Assembly (NCBI RefSeq): GCF_042678185.1
Contig: NZ_JBHUDQ010000005.1
Source: Ramlibacter ginsenosidimutans
GTDB lineage: Bacteria > Pseudomonadota > Gammaproteobacteria > Burkholderiales > Burkholderiaceae_C
DNA length: 64,000 bases
Strand: one strand, 5' to 3'
The translations under genes were made by a program, and so were the position numbers. How positions within the stretch are numbered: the stretch's first letter is position 1; each line of letters opens with the position of its first letter. Below are positions 1 through 8,992 of this stretch, one piece after another. The notes beneath the pieces are model-generated. The model saw nothing but the letters and a program-made list of their open reading frames with translations, was not told the origin of the DNA and searched no databases.

Positions 1-458
1 TCGCCATCCCGGCGCGCACGGCGTATGCCACCGCGCCGGCGGGCTTCCTGCTCGGACTGCTCGCCGGCCTCGGCTGGGCCGTGGGCACCGTGATCCTCAA
101 GCGCGCCAGCGTGCCCGTGCCGGCGCTGGTGCTGACCGGCTGGCAGTTGCTGATCGCTGCAGTGCCCCTGGCTGCGGGCGCGGTGTGGCTGGGGCGCGGC
201 CAGGGCCACGCGGTCTCCCTGCAGACCTGGCTCGTCATCGGCTACATCACCATCGTGCCGATGGCGATCGGCAACGCCGCGTGGTTCTCCATCGTGCGGC
301 TGCTGCCGGCCGGCGTGGCGGGGCTGTCCTCGGTCATGGTCCCGGTGGTCGCGATGGTCACCGGCGCCATCGCCTACGGCGAGCCGCTCGGTCCCTGGCA
401 GCTCGGGGCGATGGGCTGCAGCGCGGGCGCGCTGGGATTGGCGCTGGCGCGCAAGTGA
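1..458 (+). CDS. EamA/DMT-family permease, C-terminal part (5' truncated by window edge)
   Basis: The reading frame is open from the first bases of the window and ends at the TGA at 456-458, so only the last roughly 150 residues are present and the start lies outside. The protein is strongly hydrophobic, with about four to five membrane segments. It carries the second EamA repeat, recognisable by the pattern around LLAGLGWAVGTVILKR and the Gly/Pro-rich last helices. EamA (drug/metabolite transporter) proteins are inner-membrane exporters or importers of small metabolites; the substrate cannot be told. It converges on ugd with only four bases between the stops. Confidence 0.85.
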   Translation, partial: AIPARTAYATAPAGFLLGLLAGLGWAVGTVILKRASVPVPALVLTGWQLLIAAVPLAAGAVWLGRGQGHAVSLQTWLVIGYITIVPMAIGNAAWFSIVRLLPAGVAGLSSVMVPVVAMVTGAIAYGEPLGPWQLGAMGCSAGALGLALARK

Positions 459-462
459 GGCA

Positions 463-1935
463 TCACGGGTCCTGGGCCTGATGCGCCAATAGGGACGATG
501 CCGCCGGGTCCAGCGCGTCCGCCGCGGCACTGGGTTCGGCGGCCACGCGCTGTTGCGGCGGCAGCAGCGCGCGGTTGTTGCGGCCGATGCCGAGATAGGT
601 GAAGCCGGCCTGCGCCATCGCATGCGGCTCGTAGAGGTTGCGCCCGTCCAGGACCAGCGACGTGCGCATGGCGTCCTTCATCGCGCGCAGGTTGGGGCTC
701 TTGTAGATCTTCCACTCGGTGAGCAGCACGAGCGCGTCCGCGCCCGTCACCGCGTCCAGCGGCTTGGCGACGAAGGTGATGTTGCGCAGCAGCTCGGGGT
801 GGTCCTGCAGGTCGTCGGCGAGGACGCGCGCCGCCTGTTCCTGCGCCACCGGGTCGTGCGCGCGCACCCGGGCGCCGGCCCGCAGCAGCGCACCGATGAC
901 GAGCCGGCTGGGCGCTTCGCGCATGTCGTCGGTGCCCGGCTTGAACGCGAGGCCCCAGACCGCGAACGTGCGCCCGGCCAGCCGCCGGCCGAATTGCGCC
1001 CGGATCTTGTCCAGCAGCACGTGCTTCTGCGCCTGGTTGACGCGTTGCACGGCGGTGAGCACCTGCAGGGGCAGCCCGTGCGCCTGCGCCGTGCGGCACA
1101 GCGCGTCCACGTCCTTGGGGAAGCAGCTGCCGCCGTAGCCCGTGCCGGCATAGAGGAAGCTGTAGCCGATGCGCGGATCCGAACCGATGCCCTGGCGCAC
1201 CAGTTCGATGTCGGCGCCCACGCGGTCGGCCAGGTTCGCGAGCTCGTTCATGAAGCTGATGCGCGTGGCCAGCATCGCGTTGGCCGCGTACTTGGTGAAC
1301 TCGGCGCTGCGCACGTCCATGACGCGCGTGCGTTCGTGGTTGCGGTTGAAGGGCCGGTACAGCTCGCGCAACAGCGCCAGCGCGCGCTGCCCCGGCTCGT
1401 CGTCGTCCACACCCAGCACGATGCGGTCGGGGCGCATGAAGTCGTCGATGGCCGCGCCTTCCTTGAGGAACTCGGGGTTGCTCGCCACCGAGAAGGCGAT
1501 GTCCTCGCGACCGCGCTTCGCCAGTTCCTCGCGCACCACCGCCGCGACTTCCTGCGCCGTGCCCACGGGGACCGTGGACTTGTCGACGATCACCTTGAAG
1601 CGGTCCATGTGGCGCCCGATGGCGCGCGCGGCCGCCAGCACGTACTTCAGGTCGGCGCTGCCGTCCTCGTCGGGGGGCGTGCCCACCGCGATGAACTGCA
1701 GGTCGGCGAACGCGACGCTCGCCGCCACGTCGCAGGAGAAGGTGAGGCGTCCTTCCTCGACGTTGCGCAGCAGGACCTCCTCCAGCCCGGGCTCGTGGAT
1801 CGGTATGCCTCCGGCGTTCAGCAGGTCGATCTTGTTGCGGTCGAGGTCCAGGCAGAACACGTTGTTGCCGAGTTCGGCGAGGCAGGCGCCGGTGACCAGG
1901 CCGACGTAGCCCGTGCCCACGATCGTGACGTTCAT
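463..1935 (-). CDS. ugd: UDP-glucose 6-dehydrogenase
   Basis: This is a 490-residue UDP-glucose/GDP-mannose dehydrogenase. It oxidises UDP-glucose to UDP-glucuronate in two NAD+-dependent steps, feeding exopolysaccharide or LPS synthesis. The N-terminal Rossmann motif GTGYVG is at residues 7-12, the central dimerisation helix carries K215, and the catalytic nucleophile is C271 in GGSCFPKD. I chose the ATG at 1935 because the Rossmann strand MNVTIVGTGY must begin there; the frame continues further upstream but without family similarity. The tail after about residue 460 (Ala/Ser-rich, ending HQAQDP) extends past the usual domain end. It stands alone, divergent from the DUF3141 cluster, with no polysaccharide genes beside it. 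Confidence 0.95.
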   Translation of the reverse strand: MNVTIVGTGYVGLVTGACLAELGNNVFCLDLDRNKIDLLNAGGIPIHEPGLEEVLLRNVEEGRLTFSCDVAASVAFADLQFIAVGTPPDEDGSADLKYVLAAARAIGRHMDRFKVIVDKSTVPVGTAQEVAAVVREELAKRGREDIAFSVASNPEFLKEGAAIDDFMRPDRIVLGVDDDEPGQRALALLRELYRPFNRNHERTRVMDVRSAEFTKYAANAMLATRISFMNELANLADRVGADIELVRQGIGSDPRIGYSFLYAGTGYGGSCFPKDVDALCRTAQAHGLPLQVLTAVQRVNQAQKHVLLDKIRAQFGRRLAGRTFAVWGLAFKPGTDDMREAPSRLVIGALLRAGARVRAHDPVAQEQAARVLADDLQDHPELLRNITFVAKPLDAVTGADALVLLTEWKIYKSPNLRAMKDAMRTSLVLDGRNLYEPHAMAQAGFTYLGIGRNNRALLPPQQRVAAEPSAAADALDPAASSLLAHQAQDP

Positions 1936-2240
1936 CTTGTTGTGTTCCGTGCGATGCGAGTCGCCACAGCCTAGGAGCTTCGCCCCGGCACGTGCTGGCC
2001 CCAGCGCCTTCCCTGCCGGTAGGCGTGCTCCTACGGCTGCGAGCGGCAACGTCGTGCGGACGCCGGGCGCGCGGCCGCGAGCGAGCCGGCCAGAGGCTGG
2101 TGCGGCGCAGCATTGGACCTTGGTCCGATGGTCCGCGGCACGGCCGCACGGGAATATCACGCCAGCCCTCCGGGCGCAGTCGATCCCGTTCCACTTGCAC
2201 GGACTGCGCACCCAAGCAGACACCTTGCCGCACCCGCCCC
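1936..2240. promoter_or_regulatory. Divergent intergenic region between ugd and the DUF3141 operon
   Basis: About 305 bases hold the promoters of two divergent units. Two inverted repeats are visible: TAGGAGC at 1972-1978 facing GCTCCTA at 2027-2033, and GGACC-TT-GGTCC at 2115-2126. No gene is evident. I could not place a convincing -35/-10 pair. Confidence 0.4.
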
Positions 2241-4580
2241 ATGACCGACCCCTCCCAGCACCTGTCGCGCAGCACCGAACTCACCGCCAAGGTGGGCGTC
2301 CTGCTGCAGAAGCGCCTCACCGTGGCGCGCGAGAAGTTCGCCAGCACCGTGCGCGACAGCTTCGCCCGGCACGGGCAGGCGGCGCTGCAGGACAAGCCCC
2401 ATCCGTGGAACTGGTGGAGCGGCGCGGCCGACTATGCGCTGGACTTCGCGCAGCGCTCGGTGCTGTTCCTCGATGCGCTGCGCCAGCGCGGCAACAACTT
2501 CGTGGAGCACACGCGCGCCGGACTGCCGCCCGTGCTGCACTTCGACTACCACATGGTGCTGGACGGCCGCGGCCTGCCGCAGCCCGTGAACTACGCGCTG
2601 GTGCGGATCGTCCCGCCGGCGGGCGTCACCGTCGACGAGCGCAGCCGGCCCTACGTGATCATCGACCCGCGCGCGGGCCACGGCCCCGGCATCGGCGGCT
2701 TCAAGGACGATTCGCAGGTCGGCGTGGCGCTGCGCGAAGGCCACCCGGTGTACTTCGTCATCTTCTACCCGGAGCCCGAGCCCGGCCAGACGATGCTGGA
2801 CGTCTGTAACGCGGAGCGGCTGTTCGTCGCCGAGGTGCGCGCGCTGCATCCCGAGTCGCCCAAGCCCGCCATCGTCGGCAACTGCCAGGGCGGCTGGGCC
2901 GCCATGATGCTGGCGGCCGCGAACCCGGACGACACGGGTCCCGTCGTGATCAACGGCGCGCCCATGTCGTACTGGGGCGGCGCTTGGGAAGAGGGCGCGG
3001 GCGACAACCCGATGCGCTACTCCGGCGGCCTGCTCGGAGGCACCTGGCTGGCCTCGCTCGCCTCGGACCTGGGGGCGGGCAAGTTCGACGGCGCCTGGCT
3101 GGTGCAGAACTTCGAGAGCCTGAACCTCGCCAACACCTACTGGGACAAGTACTACCACGTGTTCGCCAACGCGGACACCGAGCCGCCGCGCTTCCTGGAG
3201 TTCGAGCGCTGGTGGGGCGGCTTCTACCTGATGAACCGCGAGGAGATCGAGTGGATCACGCGCAACCTCTTCGTCGGCAACAAGCTGTGGAAGGGAGGCG
3301 TGCAGACCGGGGCGGGCGGCGTGTTCGACCTGCGCGAGCTGAAGGTCCCCGTGATCCTGTTCGCGTCGATGGGCGACAACATCACGCCGCCGGAGCAGGC
3401 GTTCAACTGGGTGGCCGACGTGTACGGCAGCACCGAGGAGATCAAGGCGCGCGGGCAGGTGATCGTCGGGCTGCTGCACGAGGACGTCGGGCACCTGGGC
3501 ATCTTCGTCTCCGGTAAGGTGGCCAAGAAGGAGCACGCGCAGATCGTCAACGTGATGGAGTCGATCGAGGCGCTGCCGCCCGGCCTCTATGGCATGCACA
3601 TCACGCAGCGCAAGGGCACCGACGGTAAGCCGGCGTACGACGTGCATTTCGAGGAGCGGCGGCTGGAGGACCTGGTCGCCCGCCTCAACCGCTTCCAGCG
3701 CGCCGACGAACAGCCGTTCGAGGCGGTGAACTCGGTCTCCGAGTTCAACCAGCGTGCCTACGAGCTGTTCGCGCGCCCGCTGGTGCAGTCCGTGGCCAGC
3801 GAGTTCACGGCGAAGGCCTCGCGCACCCTGCATCCGCTGCGCTTCGAGCGCTGGTCGCTGTCCGACCTGAATCCCGCCTTGTGGTGGGTCGGGCCCGCGG
3901 CGCAGCTGGTGAAGCAGCAGCGCAAGGCCTTGCCGGCGGAGCATCCGCTGCGCCGCAACGAGAAGCTGGCTTCGGAGCTCACCAGCGCCTCCCTGGAGTA
4001 CGTGCGCGCGCTGCGCGACGCGATGAGCGAGGCGATGTTCTTCGCGACCTACGGCAACCTGTTCTCTCTGTACCTGGCGGACCGCCCGGAGCACCAGCCT
4101 GCGGCGCCGCAGGAGCCGCGCGAACTCGCCGTCGTGCAGCAGGCGCTGGCGGGCATCGAGCAGGGCGGCTACGCGGAAGCCGCCACCCGCGCCGCTTTCC
4201 TGCTCGCGCGCCATGGCGAGCCGCTACCGCTGTCGCGCCTGGAGCTGAAGAAGGACCTCCTGGCCGAGTACAAGGACCTGCTGCCGAAGCTCTCGCAGGA
4301 CGAAGCCCGGCGCGTGCGAGGTGCGCAGGAGCTGATCGTGCGCTACGCGCCGGAACAGGCGATCGCGACCTTGCCGCGCCTGTTGCCCGAGCGACCGGAT
4401 CGCGAGCGCTTCCTGTCCCTGCTGCAGCGGCTGCTGGCAGACGAACGCGTGCAGGGCATGCAACCCTCGCCGGAGCAGTTCGCGATGCTGGAACGCATCC
4501 GCAGCACCGTGACTGCCGGCTCCGGGACGGGCCCGGTCCGGAGCATCGCGACGCGCCAGGAGCGGAGGGCCGCGCAATGA
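2241..4580 (+). CDS. DUF3141 protein, PhaC/alpha-beta-hydrolase-like with Cys-Asp-His triad
   Basis: This is a 779-residue DUF3141 (COG3243-related) protein. Residues about 95-430 look like the alpha/beta-hydrolase core of polyhydroxyalkanoate synthases. A lipase-box-like GNCQGG places Cys215 as nucleophile; D379 in MGDNITPP and H418 in DVGHLG complete a PhaC-type triad (seen in sequence; activity is inference). There is no signal peptide, so it is likely cytosolic. The C-terminal 330 residues are helical and charged. The ATG at 2241 was chosen because the conserved N-terminus starts there. It overlaps the downstream phosphotransacetylase by ATGA, so it is translationally coupled to it, and acetate kinase and FabI follow. 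This suggests a role in short-chain acyl-CoA or hydroxyacyl metabolism, but true PHA synthase activity is not established for this family. Confidence 0.85.
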   Translation: MTDPSQHLSRSTELTAKVGVLLQKRLTVAREKFASTVRDSFARHGQAALQDKPHPWNWWSGAADYALDFAQRSVLFLDALRQRGNNFVEHTRAGLPPVLHFDYHMVLDGRGLPQPVNYALVRIVPPAGVTVDERSRPYVIIDPRAGHGPGIGGFKDDSQVGVALREGHPVYFVIFYPEPEPGQTMLDVCNAERLFVAEVRALHPESPKPAIVGNCQGGWAAMMLAAANPDDTGPVVINGAPMSYWGGAWEEGAGDNPMRYSGGLLGGTWLASLASDLGAGKFDGAWLVQNFESLNLANTYWDKYYHVFANADTEPPRFLEFERWWGGFYLMNREEIEWITRNLFVGNKLWKGGVQTGAGGVFDLRELKVPVILFASMGDNITPPEQAFNWVADVYGSTEEIKARGQVIVGLLHEDVGHLGIFVSGKVAKKEHAQIVNVMESIEALPPGLYGMHITQRKGTDGKPAYDVHFEERRLEDLVARLNRFQRADEQPFEAVNSVSEFNQRAYELFARPLVQSVASEFTAKASRTLHPLRFERWSLSDLNPALWWVGPAAQLVKQQRKALPAEHPLRRNEKLASELTSASLEYVRALRDAMSEAMFFATYGNLFSLYLADRPEHQPAAPQEPRELAVVQQALAGIEQGGYAEAATRAAFLLARHGEPLPLSRLELKKDLLAEYKDLLPKLSQDEARRVRGAQELIVRYAPEQAIATLPRLLPERPDRERFLSLLQRLLADERVQGMQPSPEQFAMLERIRSTVTAGSGTGPVRSIATRQERRAAQ

Positions 4581-5515
4581 GCAGCCACACGCATTACGAG
4601 CGGCTGCTGGCCCGCGCGCGCACCTTGCCGGCCGTGCCGACGGCCGTCGTGCATCCCTGCGACGTCGCCTCGCTGACCGGTGCGGTGGACGCGGCGAAGA
4701 TGGGGCTGATCGCGCCCGTGCTGGTCGGCCCCGAGCAGCGCATCCGCGCCGTCGCGCAGCAGGCCGACCTGGACCTCTCCGGGATGGAGATCGTCGATGC
4801 GCCGCACAGCGAGGCTTCGGCGGCCGCGGCCGTGCGCCTCGTGCGCGAGGGCCGCGCGGAATGCCTGATGAAGGGCAGCCTGCACACCGATGAACTCATG
4901 GCGGCCGTGGTCGCACGCGAGGGCGGGCTGCGCACCTCGCGCCGCATCAGCCACTGCTTCGTCATGGACGTGCCCAGCTACGACACGCCGCTGATCATCT
5001 CGGACGCCGCCGTGAACATCGCGCCCACGCTGGAGGACAAGGTCCACATCGTGCAGAACGCGATCGACCTCGCGCGGGCGCTGGGCCAGCCCGAGGTGCG
5101 CGTCGCCATCCTGTCGGCGATGGAGACGGTGAACCCCAAGGTGCAATCCACCATCGAGGCCGCCGCGCTGTGCAAGATGGCCGACCGCGGCCAGATCACC
5201 GGTGGCGTCCTGGACGGGCCGCTGGCGCTGGACAACGCGATCAACCTGCAGGCGGCGGAGATCAAGAAGATCGATTCGCCGGTGGCCGGCCGCGCCAACG
5301 TGCTGATCGTGCCGGACCTGGAAGCGGGCAACATGCTCGCGAAGAGCCTCACCTTCCTTGCGGGCGCCGATGCGGCGGGCATCGTGCTCGGTGCGAAGGT
5401 CCCGATCATCCTCACCAGCCGCGCGGACTCGGTGATGACGCGGCTGGCCTCCTGCGCCGTGGCATCGCTGGTCGCGCATGCCCGGCGCGAGTCGCTGGGC
5501 AAGGCAGTGCAATGA
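4577..5515 (+). CDS. Phosphate acetyl/butyryltransferase (PTA_PTB family)
   Basis: The 312-residue protein belongs to the phosphate acetyl/butyryltransferase family, which exchanges CoA on an acyl-CoA for phosphate to give an acyl phosphate. Family blocks are clear: MKGSLHTDELM near residue 95, GGVLDGPLALDNA near 213, VPDLEAGNMLAKSL near 248 and a closing GAKVPIILTSRADS. It is a stand-alone catalytic domain, without the MaoC-like hydratase domain found fused in some relatives. The start ATG overlaps the stop of the DUF3141 gene by four bases, and acetate kinase follows after 15 bases. The pair would interconvert acyl-CoA and carboxylate with ATP gain. Chain-length preference (acetyl versus butyryl) cannot be read from sequence alone. 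Confidence 0.9.
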   Translation: MSSHTHYERLLARARTLPAVPTAVVHPCDVASLTGAVDAAKMGLIAPVLVGPEQRIRAVAQQADLDLSGMEIVDAPHSEASAAAAVRLVREGRAECLMKGSLHTDELMAAVVAREGGLRTSRRISHCFVMDVPSYDTPLIISDAAVNIAPTLEDKVHIVQNAIDLARALGQPEVRVAILSAMETVNPKVQSTIEAAALCKMADRGQITGGVLDGPLALDNAINLQAAEIKKIDSPVAGRANVLIVPDLEAGNMLAKSLTFLAGADAAGIVLGAKVPIILTSRADSVMTRLASCAVASLVAHARRESLGKAVQ

Positions 5516-5530
5516 GCAGGGAGTCTCGCA

Positions 5531-6712
5531 ATGGCTGACGCGATCGCCGTACTGAACGCCGGCTCTTCGAGCATCAAGTACTCGCTGTTCCTGGTGCGCG
5601 GCAAGGACCTCGCGCCCAGCCTGCGCGGGCAGGTGGAGGGGCTGTACACCCGGCCGCGCTTCGTCGCGAAGAATGCAGCGGGCGAACTGCTGGAGGAGAC
5701 GACCTGGGCCGAAGGCGTGCAGCTGGGCCACGCGGGTGCGCTGGATCACCTCGTGCCCTTCGTGCGCGCGCACTTGGGCCGCGACACGCTCGCCGCCATC
5801 GGGCACCGCGTCGTGCACGGGGGCATGGAGTACACGCGCCCGGTGCGCATGGACGCCGCCGTCCTGCAGTCGCTGGAGCAGTTCGTGCCGCTGGCGCCGC
5901 TGCACCAGCCGCACAACCTGTCGCCAATCCGCGTGCTGCTCGAACGCATGCCGGAGCTGCCGCAGGTGGCGTGCTTCGACACGGCGTTCCACCGCAGCAA
6001 CCCGGAGGTGGCGCAGATGTTCGCGCTGCCGGCGCGCTTCCACGCGCAAGGCGTGCGGCGCTACGGCTTCCACGGCCTGTCCTACGAGTACATCGCGTCG
6101 GTGCTGCCGCAGGTGGATGCGCGCGCCGCGCAGGGCCGCACCGTGGTGATGCACCTGGGCAACGGCGCCAGCATGTGTGCGCTGCGCGAGGGCGCGAGCG
6201 TGGCCAGCACCATGGGCTTCACCGCCGTGGACGGCCTGCCCATGGGGACTCGCTGCGGCGCGATCGATCCGGGCGTCATCCTCTACCTGGTAGGCCAGCG
6301 CGGCATGGACGTGCGCGCCGTCGAGAAGCTGATCTACAACGAGTCCGGGTTGCTGGGCGTCTCCGGCCTCTCCAGCGACATGCGCGCGCTGCTCGCGAGC
6401 GACGATCCCGGCGCCCGCACGGCCATCGACCTGTACCTGTACCGCATCCGGCGCGAGCTCGGCTCGCTGGCCGCCGCCCTGGGCGGCCTCGACGCGATCG
6501 TCTTCACGGCCGGCATCGGCGAGCACGCGGCGTTCATCCGCCAGCGCATCTGCGAGGACGCGGCGTGGCTCGGCGTGCAGCTCGACGGCGTCGCCAATGC
6601 GAAGGACGGCCCGCGCATCAGCCCCGCCGGCGGCCGGGTCGGCGCGTGGGTGGTGCCCACCAACGAGGAGCTGATGATCGCGCGGCACACGCACGCGCTG
6701 CTCGCCGCCTGA
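5531..6712 (+). CDS. ackA: Acetate/propionate kinase
   Basis: This 393-residue ASKHA-fold kinase transfers phosphate between acyl phosphate and ADP. All family signatures are present: NAGSSSIK at residues 9-16, the HRVVHGG block, DTAFH, YGFHGLS, HLGNGAS, and RCGAIDPG preceding the C-terminal GIGEH. Length is normal for AckA. It lies 15 bases after the phosphotransacetylase with a modest ribosome-binding sequence (GCAGGGAG), in the same probable operon as DUF3141 and FabI. The arrangement supports substrate-level phosphorylation from acetyl-, propionyl- or butyryl-CoA under excess carbon or low oxygen. Confidence 0.93.
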   Translation: MADAIAVLNAGSSSIKYSLFLVRGKDLAPSLRGQVEGLYTRPRFVAKNAAGELLEETTWAEGVQLGHAGALDHLVPFVRAHLGRDTLAAIGHRVVHGGMEYTRPVRMDAAVLQSLEQFVPLAPLHQPHNLSPIRVLLERMPELPQVACFDTAFHRSNPEVAQMFALPARFHAQGVRRYGFHGLSYEYIASVLPQVDARAAQGRTVVMHLGNGASMCALREGASVASTMGFTAVDGLPMGTRCGAIDPGVILYLVGQRGMDVRAVEKLIYNESGLLGVSGLSSDMRALLASDDPGARTAIDLYLYRIRRELGSLAAALGGLDAIVFTAGIGEHAAFIRQRICEDAAWLGVQLDGVANAKDGPRISPAGGRVGAWVVPTNEELMIARHTHALLAA

Positions 6713-6713
6713 C

Positions 6714-6860
6714 ATGGACGCCCGCAACCACGCCGACACCGAAACGCTGCGCGACCGCACGCGCATCATCATCCGCGCCCTGCGGCCGGAGAACGGTGAG
6801 GCCCTGCTGCAGGCCATGGCCCGAGGCTCCGGCATCGCTTCGCAGCGGGAGAACGCATGA
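6714..6860 (+). pseudogene. 48-residue ORF, possible remnant of a GNAT acyltransferase N-terminus
   Basis: A short open frame begins one base after the acetate kinase stop and ends with ATGA coupling to fabI, so it is positioned like a real gene. Its sequence has the opening of many GNAT acyltransferases: a LRD-x-(T/R) stretch, an I-x-I-R strand, then (A/P)LRPENGEALL. It stops where the acetyl-CoA-binding part of a GNAT domain should begin. I read it as the 5' stump of a deleted gene that still couples translation of fabI. A genuine small protein is the alternative. The GNAT resemblance is pattern-based and uncertain. Confidence 0.45.
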
Positions 6861-7636
6861 TTCCGGTTCCCACCCCGGCCCTGAAGGGCATGAAGGCGCT
6901 CGTGGTCGGTGTGGCCAACGAGCATTCCATCGCCTATGGCTGCGCGTCGGCGCTGCGCCAGCTCGGCGCCGACCTGGCGCTCACCTATCTCAACGACAAG
7001 GCGAGGCCGTACTTGGAGCCGCTGGCGCGCAGCCTCGAGGCGCCCTTGCTGCTGCGGCTAGACGTCGGCCACCCCGGCGAGCTCGAGGCCGTGTTCGAGC
7101 GCATCTCCGCACAGTGGGGCAGGCTGGACATCCTGGTGCACTCGATCGCCTGGGCGCCCAAGGACGACCTGCAGGGCGGCCTGCTCGATTGCAGCGCGGA
7201 TGGCTTCGCCAAGGCGATGGACATCTCCTGCCACTCCTTCGTGCGCATGGCGCGGCTGGCCGCGCCGCTGATGGTCGATGGCGGCACGATGGTCGCTATG
7301 AGCTACCACGGCGCGCAGAAGGTGGTGCCCAACTACAACGTGATGGGTCCGGTGAAGGCCGCGCTGGAGGCGTCCTGCCGCTATCTCGCGTACGAGCTGG
7401 GCCCCCGGGGCATCCGCGTGCACCCGGTCTCGCCAGGCCCGCTGAAGACGCGCGCCGCCTCGGGGCTGAAGGACTTCGACCTGCTGCTCAACGAGGCGAC
7501 GCAGAAGTCGCCGGTGGGCGAACTGGTCGACATCATGGACGTGGGCTTCGCCTGCGCCTACCTCGCGACGCCGTACGCCCGGCGGATCACCGGAGGCACG
7601 TTGTACGTGGACGGCGGCGTCAACATCATGGGTTGA
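6857..7636 (+). CDS. fabI: Enoyl-[acyl-carrier-protein] reductase FabI
   Basis: A 259-residue FabI-type short-chain reductase, which reduces the trans-2 double bond of enoyl-ACP with NADH in fatty-acid elongation. The FabI-type cofactor motif (GVANEHSIAYG, residues 18-28) and the FabI triad Y150, Y160, K167 (Y-x6-K) are present. The C-terminal TGGTLYVDGG is typical. It starts at the ATG overlapping the preceding small ORF. Because it lies in a DUF3141/Pta/AckA operon and not with fab genes, it may be a second FabI paralogue acting on short enoyl thioesters; that is inference. Confidence 0.9.
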   Translation: MIPVPTPALKGMKALVVGVANEHSIAYGCASALRQLGADLALTYLNDKARPYLEPLARSLEAPLLLRLDVGHPGELEAVFERISAQWGRLDILVHSIAWAPKDDLQGGLLDCSADGFAKAMDISCHSFVRMARLAAPLMVDGGTMVAMSYHGAQKVVPNYNVMGPVKAALEASCRYLAYELGPRGIRVHPVSPGPLKTRAASGLKDFDLLLNEATQKSPVGELVDIMDVGFACAYLATPYARRITGGTLYVDGGVNIMG

Positions 7637-7647
7637 AGGAGACCAGC

Positions 7648-7884
7648 ATGCGCATCGTGATCGGAAACCTGCCGGACGACGTCGACGAGGACGGGATCCG
7701 CGACGCGTTGTCGCCCTTCGCCCCGGTGGAGGCCATCAAGCTCGTGCACGAGAGCGGCGCCCCCACCGCGGTGATCGATATGGAGACGACGCGGCCGCAC
7801 GCCGAGCAGCTGGCCAACCGCATCCGCGGCCGGCTGTACCAGGGCAGGCCCCTGAACGCCTGGGTGCCGACGATGGACTGGTAG
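7648..7884 (+). CDS. Small RRM-type RNA-binding protein
   Basis: This 78-residue protein is essentially one RNA-recognition motif: an RNP2-like strand IVIGNL at residues 3-8, a helix, then strands ending near residue 72. The RNP1 octamer is weak, with few aromatic residues, so RNA affinity may be low or the fold may serve protein contacts. It follows fabI by 11 bases behind a GAAGGAGA ribosome-binding site and precedes the next gene by six bases, suggesting co-transcription. Bacterial single-RRM proteins are often cold- or stress-related; no specific role is visible here. Confidence 0.75.
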   Translation: MRIVIGNLPDDVDEDGIRDALSPFAPVEAIKLVHESGAPTAVIDMETTRPHAEQLANRIRGRLYQGRPLNAWVPTMDW

Positions 7885-7890
7885 CCCGCA

Positions 7891-8931
7891 ATGGCCACCT
7901 CGCTTTTCGACCGCGCCTTCGCCGTGCTGTTCGGCCGCGAGCAGCAGGTCCGGCCCGACGAGGACCGGGAGCTCGTCGCCGAACTCACCGACCTGATCGT
8001 CGAAACCGTCGAGCCCAAGGTCCGCGCCGACCGCCGCTACCGCCACAAGCTGGAGCCGTGCGTGCGCACCACCATCGCGTGGCTGCGCCAGATCGGGCGC
8101 ATGCCGCTTCAGCCGCTGCTGTTGACGCGCGCGCAATGGACCCGCGATGCGAACCTGCGCGCCTTCTTCGCGAGCGCCGACGACATCCCTGCCTTCCTCG
8201 GCCGCAGCAAGGACTTGCGCGCCTTCTTCGAGGCGCCCGCGAACATCGGCGTGGACGAGGCCTTCGCACTGGTGGGCATGCGCTGCGAGGAAAAGACCGT
8301 GCTGGCGCCGCGCTACGAAGACGGGATGCTGCGGCAGGACGTGGCGCAGACCACCGTCAATTTCACCGGCCACCGGCTGGTCGAGCCCGCGGCCACCGAG
8401 CGCCAGGTGCGCATGGAGGTCGGCCGCCGCATCGTGCTGCGGCTCGCGCAGGTCGCATTGGGGCGCATCCTGGAGATCGACCGGGCAGGCTTGCAGAAGG
8501 AGCAGCGCAAGGCGTGGCTGATGACGCGCCTGCGCTTCCTCAAGCTCGCGCAGGACGGCATGCAGGGCATCGTGGACGACCCCACGACGATCGCCCAGCA
8601 GATCGCGGAAGTGCAGCGCGACCTCGACCAGGCCGTCAAGGACTTCATCGAGGTGAAGGGCAGCCTGGCTACGCTGGAGGGCTACCTGCGCGTCATCGAG
8701 GATGTGTTCGGGCATCCGCAGCAGCATGTGGTGCTCACGCGCAGGGAGCTGCGCCTCGACCGCATGAACGTGAAGGCCGAGGCCGGCAGCGACTCGCCGG
8801 GCGAGGCCCTGTCGCTGGCGGAACTGCGCGTGGGCGACAAGCTGCAGGCGGTGATCGCGCTCGTGCGCTGCCCGCGCACCGAGCTGCCGCCCAAGCAGGA
8901 CCTGCTGGCGCAGGCCGAACGCTTCCTCTAG
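7891..8931 (+). CDS. Conserved hypothetical protein, 346 residues
   Basis: I do not recognise a named domain. The protein is soluble, charged and mostly helical, with a likely coiled-coil-prone stretch at residues about 230-265. It has no signal peptide or membrane segment. It follows the RRM gene by six bases and probably ends the operon that begins with DUF3141. Codon use and GC match the neighbours, so this is a real gene and not a shadow frame. Confidence 0.75.
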   Translation: MATSLFDRAFAVLFGREQQVRPDEDRELVAELTDLIVETVEPKVRADRRYRHKLEPCVRTTIAWLRQIGRMPLQPLLLTRAQWTRDANLRAFFASADDIPAFLGRSKDLRAFFEAPANIGVDEAFALVGMRCEEKTVLAPRYEDGMLRQDVAQTTVNFTGHRLVEPAATERQVRMEVGRRIVLRLAQVALGRILEIDRAGLQKEQRKAWLMTRLRFLKLAQDGMQGIVDDPTTIAQQIAEVQRDLDQAVKDFIEVKGSLATLEGYLRVIEDVFGHPQQHVVLTRRELRLDRMNVKAEAGSDSPGEALSLAELRVGDKLQAVIALVRCPRTELPPKQDLLAQAERFL

Positions 8932-8992
8932 CGGGAGGGGCAACGCGCACTGCTACATTGGGGCGGGCGGGTTTCGCCCGGGGAGACACACC

